Source: Flavobacteriaceae bacterium
Lineage (GTDB): Bacteria > Bacteroidota > Bacteroidia > Flavobacteriales > Flavobacteriaceae
Reading direction: 5' to 3'
Length of the DNA: 18,109 bases
Assembly (NCBI GenBank): GCA_021151665.1
Contig: JAGKWW010000048.1
Coordinates: forward strand, 1 to 18,109
Under the pieces are notes generated by a model that did not search any database, was not told the DNA's origin, and saw nothing but the letters and a program-made list of their open reading frames with translations. This document shows positions 13,657-18,109 of the stretch, one piece after another (positions within the stretch are counted from its first letter, which is position 1; each line of letters opens with the position of its first letter). The translations under genes and the position numbers were made by a program.

Positions 13657-13956
13657 TTAAGATGTAAACAAGCTGTAAATCAGTGTTCCCAGTAAGGCGA
13701 GCAACAATACGGCTATAATACCAAGGATCACAACCGTCCATTTCAGGGCTTTTAATGCACTACGCAGCGAATGCTGGGTTTGCCCGGTGGTTTTCTCGAG
13801 CAGGTTGAGCCCGGCCGCCGTGAGCACAAAGAAATCGTCTATCCACCCGATTACCGGAATATCGGGGATAATATCAAAAGGGCTAATTGCGTAGACAACG
13901 CTAAGTATTGCGAATATCGAAGCCCAGGTGGTGTCGGTTCTCTGAATTTTTTCCAT
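13657..13956 (-). CDS. DUF1232 (YkvA-like) membrane protein
   Basis: This 99-residue protein carries the DUF1232 core YAISPFDIIPDIPVIGWIDD (22-41), the diagnostic block of the YkvA-like family. A hydrophobic stretch accompanies it (13-24), and a strong transmembrane segment lies at the C-terminus (about 73-97, VVILGIIAVLLLALLG). No biochemical role is established for the family. The start at 13956 (MEKIQRTDTTW) is followed at once by family-like sequence; an overlapping ATG at 13961 is in another frame. A TACGTTTG promoter box lies 25 bases upstream, right behind the terminator of the large surface-protein gene, so it is transcribed independently of that gene. Confidence 0.88.
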   Translation of the reverse strand: MEKIQRTDTTWASIFAILSVVYAISPFDIIPDIPVIGWIDDFFVLTAAGLNLLEKTTGQTQHSLRSALKALKWTVVILGIIAVLLLALLGTLIYSLFTS

Positions 13957-13981
13957 ACCATCACTGTATCAAATACCGCTC

Positions 13982-13989
13982 CAAACGTA
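13982..13989 (-). promoter_or_regulatory. Putative promoter -7 box of the DUF1232 gene
   Basis: TACGTTTG on the minus strand matches TANNTTTG exactly and lies 25 bases before the DUF1232 ATG. The expected -33 TTG is absent: the position falls in the loop of the upstream terminator and reads GAA. The box alone supports the call. Confidence 0.4.
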
Positions 13990-13990
13990 A

Positions 13991-14024
13991 AGACAAAACC
14001 CTGTCCATTTCGGGGACAGGGTTT
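13991..14024 (-). terminator. Intrinsic terminator of the large type IX substrate gene
   Basis: AAACCCTGTCC (13996-14006) and GGACAGGGTTT (14014-14024) form a perfect 11-base-pair stem around a seven-base loop. Read on the minus strand, the stem is followed by TGTCTTT, making a terminator 22 bases after the stop of the 1086-residue protein. The T-run is short and broken, but the GC-rich stem is strong. Confidence 0.8.
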
Positions 14025-14045
14025 CCGGGTGAGATATGGTTTTGC

Positions 14046-17000
14046 TTAACGCAGCATAGCGAAATGCCCTCTTAATTCACGCCCATCGGCACGGGTCACT
14101 ACAAACCAGTAGTCGGTAGACGGTAACTGTGCACCGTTATAGGTACCGTCCCAGCCTTCATCCATCGCTCCAAAGGCCGTGATCAACTTGCCGAACCTAT
14201 CATAGATTGCTACTTTCAGCTTAGGTTCTAATACAGAGAATTCAATCCTCCAACGCTCATGGTGGCCGTCTCCATTAGGCGTAAAGTATTTAGGATAATT
14301 GAGAAGGACGATATCTTTCTCATCCATCCCACAGCCAAATTTGTCTTTAGCATACACTTTATAATCGCCCGTTTCCAGATTCTCGAAAACATTGCTGTCC
14401 TGCCAATGCTCGCCGTCAATCGAGTATTGAAAATCGGCAGCTCCCGTCGCAGTCACAGTAATACTATTATGGTCGCGCGTCCAGTCTTCAGAATCGATGT
14501 GCTTAATGATGGCAGCGGATGAGGCCGTAATTGTCACCTCGGTTGTATTTTCACAAAGTGCAGAGCCGTTACGCTTTCCTACCACTACGCTGTAATTTCC
14601 GGGCTCGGTAACATATATTGTACGGGTAGTTTCACCGGTAGACCACAGGTAAGAATCCAGGCCGGCAGTGGCAGTCAGTGCAAGTTGTTCGCCGGGGCAA
14701 ATTACACCTTTGGTAGTAATTGCAACCGTAGGTATCTCGCTGGTGCGCAGCGCAAATGACGTGGTGCCGTAACATATACTTATGTGCTTATTTACCAGCC
14801 TTGCGTAAATAATTTGTCCATCAGTAATATTGCTATAATCTGCCGGAAGCGCATTAACCGCACCGTCGGCATCGGCCAGGCTCAGGTGATACGTGATTGT
14901 ATACATAGCAGACGGCAGGTTGCCCAATATCGCCGCGTCCTGATTGGTGAGCCGGAAGCTATGCCCGGTTTTAGACGATCCCTGATCTATACACACATAC
15001 ATATCTGCAGGCTGGGTGGCATCAGCGACAGACGGAAGTTCGCGAAGGTTGAACTCTTTTACAAGCTTATTGCCGCAGGCATCCTCAATACTGAAAACGT
15101 ACGTTGCTGGTTCAAGGTTAGAAAAAATGTTGCTATTTCCATTATTGACAACGAATGGCAATCCGTTCTTTTTTTCAATCTTATAGGAAACCACCTGCCC
15201 TGCTGCCTGTATATAAACGTCATTCGGGTTGCCTTTACAAGACATGGTGTATGCATTATCAAGAGAGAATGCGTCTATATATTCAAATGTATCGAAGGCT
15301 GAAATACAACTTGTATTACCGGCAGCATTGTTGTAAGTTTCGAATATCTTAACGATCCGGAACTTACCGGTATATGCCAGGTTGCTTCTCAATGTATTGT
15401 TAGTCAGTCTTATCCCCGTTACTGCATTGGGCCCAGCACCCTCTGTGTACGGAGCCCCGGTTTGCGGATGGCCCCATTTGCCGGTAGCCATATTGAGCTT
15501 TTGCAAAAAGTAGCCTACGTTTTCAACACCGTTGCCAGTATCTGTAACCTTTACCGAGAAGGTGCCGCATCCGGGAGTATATTCAAATGGTTTTGCCGGA
15601 GCGTTGTATCCTTTCACGATAACAGTAAGAACCTTTTCGATGCCACAATGATCTATCGCCTTAACTGTATAATTACCTTCAGGAAGATTTAGCAGGTAAA
15701 GCTCTCCATCTGTATTCAATTGTGATGAAACATCATACGGCATCTGGTGTCCGAAAGATGAAGGAGCAGCTGTGATATTGACACTCGTTAGCGGCCCGTT
15801 AAAACTTTTTAGCTTGGCAGTTCCAAAACCGGCGTCGCATGAAGGAAGTGTCGTGAGGCTAAAGTGCTTAGGAACAAACGGCGGCACGTTTACGTTAACT
15901 GTGTAAACAAATCCGCAATCATCTGTTATCGAGAATACATAATCGCCTATGGGCATATCCTGGAGCACTACCGCACCCTGCGCGTTGATTGCCGAAAATA
16001 CATTTACCGGGAATGAGGAAACGGTTTGCCCATACGCAGCAGGACCTGAAATAATTGAAGCGGTGAGTACCTTTTGACTTGGAATTGAAATATTTATCAG
16101 CCCGAATAAGGAAAAGCACCCGTTATTACGTGTTTTAATTTCAGGAACCAACGGCTCAAACAAAACATCAAGCGTATCTTTTGCTGTGCGCCCGCAGGCG
16201 TCAGTAATACGTACGATGTATTGCCCGAAAGGAATTGGATTAGATTCCGAACCGTATGTGACGGTTGTAGCATATGGCGCCGGTTCGGCTGCAAAAGAGG
16301 AGGCGGAGAAGCCTGCGGGGGCGCTTACAAACTCTACCGTAAATGGTGCCTTGTGCCCGGCTGCCGCCACAGTGAGCGAACGTTTTGCACAGCTTAGCGG
16401 ATTCTTTGTAAGTGTGGCTGCAATATCACAGTTTACACTCTCGTCGTTTTTTTCGTATGTCGTGTTGCAATTATCGATTACACTCAATTCATAAAAATAA
16501 GAACCTGAAATATAACGTGGGATAACCGCGGAAACAGTTAGTGAGTCAGGCGAACCGGTGGCTATTGTTTTATCAATATGTATCTCGTTGCCGGAGAGGC
16601 TCATCGGCAACAAACGATATTGAATATTCAGAGGATATGCTATCTTACCCTGCGACGGAGTAATCTTATTGCTTATGACAGTAGAATCGCAGGCGCGGGT
16701 TGCAGTTTCCCTGAAAGCGGCTCCGCCAATAGACAAAACCGAATTGGTAACCGTGAGCGTAAAGTTTTTAACTTTTGCAATGCCACAAACATCATACGCC
16801 CTTACTTTGTAAACGCCTGAGGGCAAATTATTAAATGTGTTGGAAGATTGCAAAGGCCTCACAACCGGTCCGGAAACTATTTCGTAAGAGGCAGCTGTAC
16901 CCGACAATACTGTAATTGCAAGATTGCCGCCGGTGGCACAATTCTGGTTGGACGAGGCAATCGAGTAATCAAGAGGCGCTATCGCACTGTTTACCACAAC

Positions 17001-17306
17001 TGTTTTCTCGGCTGAGTTGGTCACATTCGCCAATGCCTGAACGGCAACAACTTTATAACTTCCGGCCGTAAGGCTGCCTATAAACGTATTAGAAGATATT
17101 GATATCGGAGTGCTAAGATCGCTGGTACGGTACGTTTTATACAAGATCGCTGCACCTGTTGTAAGGCCGCTTGCCGTGATGGTGATTGACCCATTTCCGG
17201 CACATGTTTCATTTGCAGTTGCCAGTTCGATTGAAAAATTCTGAAGCTGTGCGTTAGCGGCAGAGGTCACCAATAGGGCAATGAGTAATTTTTTAATCAA
17301 TTTCAT
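14046..17306 (-). CDS. Type IX secretion (type B sorting domain) surface protein, 1086 residues
   Basis: This is a complete large exported protein. The signal peptide MKLIKKLLIALLVTSAANA is cut after residue 19 (ANA-Q). At least four diverged modules follow, each with an early Cys-Gly signature (ETCAGNGSITIT at 33, QNCATGGNLAIT at 121, PSCDAGFGTAKL at 488) and an ending G-x-Y-x-V-x-x-x-D-x-C-G (as at 164-175, 361-372, 454-465, 544-555). Residues 856-925 form an Ig/PKD-like domain (GEQLALTATAGLDSYLWSTG). Residues from about 1003 form the gliding-motility C-terminal sorting domain: YPKYFTPNGDGHHERWRI, IYDRFGKLI, GWDGTYNG, GHFAMLR. It should be exported by Sec, then type IX, and attached at the surface. 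Its second half aligns end to end with the protein at 1-1682. A weak CATATTTG box lies in the AT-rich upstream region. The bound ligand is unknown. Confidence 0.93.
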   Translation of the reverse strand: MKLIKKLLIALLVTSAANAQLQNFSIELATANETCAGNGSITITASGLTTGAAILYKTYRTSDLSTPISISSNTFIGSLTAGSYKVVAVQALANVTNSAEKTVVVNSAIAPLDYSIASSNQNCATGGNLAITVLSGTAASYEIVSGPVVRPLQSSNTFNNLPSGVYKVRAYDVCGIAKVKNFTLTVTNSVLSIGGAAFRETATRACDSTVISNKITPSQGKIAYPLNIQYRLLPMSLSGNEIHIDKTIATGSPDSLTVSAVIPRYISGSYFYELSVIDNCNTTYEKNDESVNCDIAATLTKNPLSCAKRSLTVAAAGHKAPFTVEFVSAPAGFSASSFAAEPAPYATTVTYGSESNPIPFGQYIVRITDACGRTAKDTLDVLFEPLVPEIKTRNNGCFSLFGLINISIPSQKVLTASIISGPAAYGQTVSSFPVNVFSAINAQGAVVLQDMPIGDYVFSITDDCGFVYTVNVNVPPFVPKHFSLTTLPSCDAGFGTAKLKSFNGPLTSVNITAAPSSFGHQMPYDVSSQLNTDGELYLLNLPEGNYTVKAIDHCGIEKVLTVIVKGYNAPAKPFEYTPGCGTFSVKVTDTGNGVENVGYFLQKLNMATGKWGHPQTGAPYTEGAGPNAVTGIRLTNNTLRSNLAYTGKFRIVKIFETYNNAAGNTSCISAFDTFEYIDAFSLDNAYTMSCKGNPNDVYIQAAGQVVSYKIEKKNGLPFVVNNGNSNIFSNLEPATYVFSIEDACGNKLVKEFNLRELPSVADATQPADMYVCIDQGSSKTGHSFRLTNQDAAILGNLPSAMYTITYHLSLADADGAVNALPADYSNITDGQIIYARLVNKHISICYGTTSFALRTSEIPTVAITTKGVICPGEQLALTATAGLDSYLWSTGETTRTIYVTEPGNYSVVVGKRNGSALCENTTEVTITASSAAIIKHIDSEDWTRDHNSITVTATGAADFQYSIDGEHWQDSNVFENLETGDYKVYAKDKFGCGMDEKDIVLLNYPKYFTPNGDGHHERWRIEFSVLEPKLKVAIYDRFGKLITAFGAMDEGWDGTYNGAQLPSTDYWFVVTRADGRELRGHFAMLR

Positions 17307-18008
17307 TCCTTGTTAATCTGATGTTAAACAATTTCCATTTCTCATTACAAATATGTAAATAAGAATCGTTTATGAAATTGCCGATCAAATTATTACGAAT
17401 GTTTGTTGTCGGTTTTTAAGGCAGTATTTAAAATATGACTAATGGTAAACTCAAAAACACCTATTTTACTCGGAATGATGCAGATAGATACTAGTTATTT
17501 TTTCGATAAACTAACGAAGTACCCCATTACATAGTTTCTAAATTCATATACCTAAAAACACGATTTATAAAATATTAAGAATTTAAATAAAGATATTTCA
17601 ATAATTAACCAAAGATTCGGTTACTAAGCAAATTGATCATATAAAGTAAATTCTTTCAAAGACTCAAAAAATATTCTTAAAAGAGTACAAAGGTCCTCTT
17701 AATGCTTTAATAATGTATGACATGACCATCCCTATAACTAACGTTTCGCTTGGGAAATAGAAAATTTATGTATAAGAATAGCATGTAGAAATATCACCGC
17801 GAATGCAATCACTTATTCAAAAAACTGATCGCAAACAAAGCCGAACTATACGCTTTCGATCAACATTTACCTATAGAAAGTACACACGATATGGGCTTAA
17901 ATTTTTATTCAATATCGAAATATACTGTCAGAATGTTAACCATTCCCTTCTTTAGGAAGCTGGTTTTAAAAAATGTGGCCTGGAGCTTTTAAGGATTTGG
18001 GGTATACG
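17307..18008. other. AT-rich, gene-poor spacer before the rRNA operon end
   Basis: About 700 bases between the surface-protein gene and the rRNA terminator contain no convincing gene, tRNA or insertion sequence. Base composition is clearly more AT-rich than in the neighbouring genes. The left end must carry the promoter of the minus-strand surface-protein gene; CATATTTG (minus strand, about 41 bases before the ATG) is a seven-of-eight match to TANNTTTG with a TTT about 19 bases further. A 67-codon open stretch on the plus strand (17789-17992, ending in TAA) has protein-like composition but no early start codon. An in-frame TAG precedes it, and before that an ATG at 17768. It may be a decayed gene end. 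Confidence 0.5.
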
Positions 18009-18009
18009 C

Positions 18010-18044
18010 AAAAAAAAAAGTCCATATCATTTCTGATATGGACT
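18010..18044 (-). terminator. Intrinsic terminator of the rRNA operon
   Basis: On the minus strand, AGTCCATATCA, a GAAA tetraloop and TGATATGGACT form a perfect 11-base-pair hairpin followed by an uninterrupted run of Ts (A10 on the plus strand, 18010-18019). It starts a few bases after the 3' end of 5S rRNA and is a very strong terminator. Confidence 0.92.
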
Positions 18045-18051
18045 CTAAAGA

Positions 18052-18109
18052 AAGGCGACGACATACTCTCCCACAAGATGCAGTACCATCTGCGCAGGCG
18101 GGCTTAACT
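18052..18109 (-). rRNA. rrf: 5S ribosomal RNA, 3' end only (cut by the window edge)
   Basis: Reading the minus strand, the sequence contains the conserved 5S elements AGTTAAGCCC (loop region), GATGGTACTGCA, then GTGGGAGAGTATG and a closing TCGTCGCC at the 3' end. The first half of the gene lies beyond the right edge. Because 5S is usually last in the 16S-23S-5S order, an rRNA operon transcribed leftwards should extend to the right. The exact mature 3' end may differ by a few bases. Confidence 0.93.

Noticed and set aside
14784..15302. 172-codon open frame on the plus strand
   Set aside because: Antisense to the large type IX substrate, with no domain; the minus-strand protein is continuous through this region.
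1..18109. CRISPR array, transposase, integrase or prophage gene
   Set aside because: No spaced direct repeats, no transposase or integrase motifs and no terminal inverted repeats were found in any frame read.

Overview
The window looks like chromosomal DNA of a member of the Bacteroidota, most likely a Flavobacteriaceae bacterium close to Flavobacterium. Three things point there. Two very large secreted proteins carry the C-terminal domain used for export by the type IX (gliding-motility-linked) secretion system. Start codons lack strong Shine-Dalgarno sequences, and several are preceded by Bacteroidota-type TANNTTTG promoter boxes. The 5S rRNA fragment at the right edge also fits. Genes are of medium GC content and tightly packed, while the roughly 700 bases before the 5S gene are strikingly AT-rich and gene-poor.

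Layout, left to right. (1) 1-1682: 3' half of a large type IX secretion substrate. It is followed by a short secreted-type gene whose signal peptide is separated from its body by an in-frame stop. (2) 2267-3753: a U32 (TrhP/YegQ-type) tRNA hydroxylation protein overlapping a small ferredoxin by one base. (3) 3864-9475, minus strand: GlgE, maltokinase and GlgB, the maltose-1-phosphate route to branched alpha-glucan (glycogen). Trehalose synthase is not present here. (4) 9550-11461, plus strand: an alpha/beta hydrolase and a lipoprotein MsrB overlapping by four bases, then a second, cytoplasmic-type MsrB behind a perfect 16-base palindrome. (5) 11491-11990: a ParE/RelE-type toxin-antitoxin pair with its own intrinsic terminator. 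(6) 12016-12663: an endonuclease III-family DNA glycosylase with an unusual iron-sulfur loop. (7) 12665-13956, minus strand: an unrecognised 183-residue protein, a small exported PepSY-like protein and a DUF1232 membrane protein, two of them with terminators or hairpins behind them. (8) 14046-17306, minus strand: a complete 1086-residue type IX substrate, a full-length paralogue of the left-edge gene in opposite orientation. (9) 17307-18008: AT-rich spacer, then a strong rRNA-operon terminator and the 3' end of a 5S rRNA gene, both on the minus strand. An rRNA operon therefore lies to the right.

Most of the content is metabolic or housekeeping, and I do not see a clear new defence or mobile system. 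The points most worth checking are the glycosylase in which the second canonical cluster cysteine reads as histidine, the signal peptide cut off by a stop, the mirror-image pair of surface proteins, the coupled TrhP-ferredoxin pair, and the palindrome in front of the second msrB.
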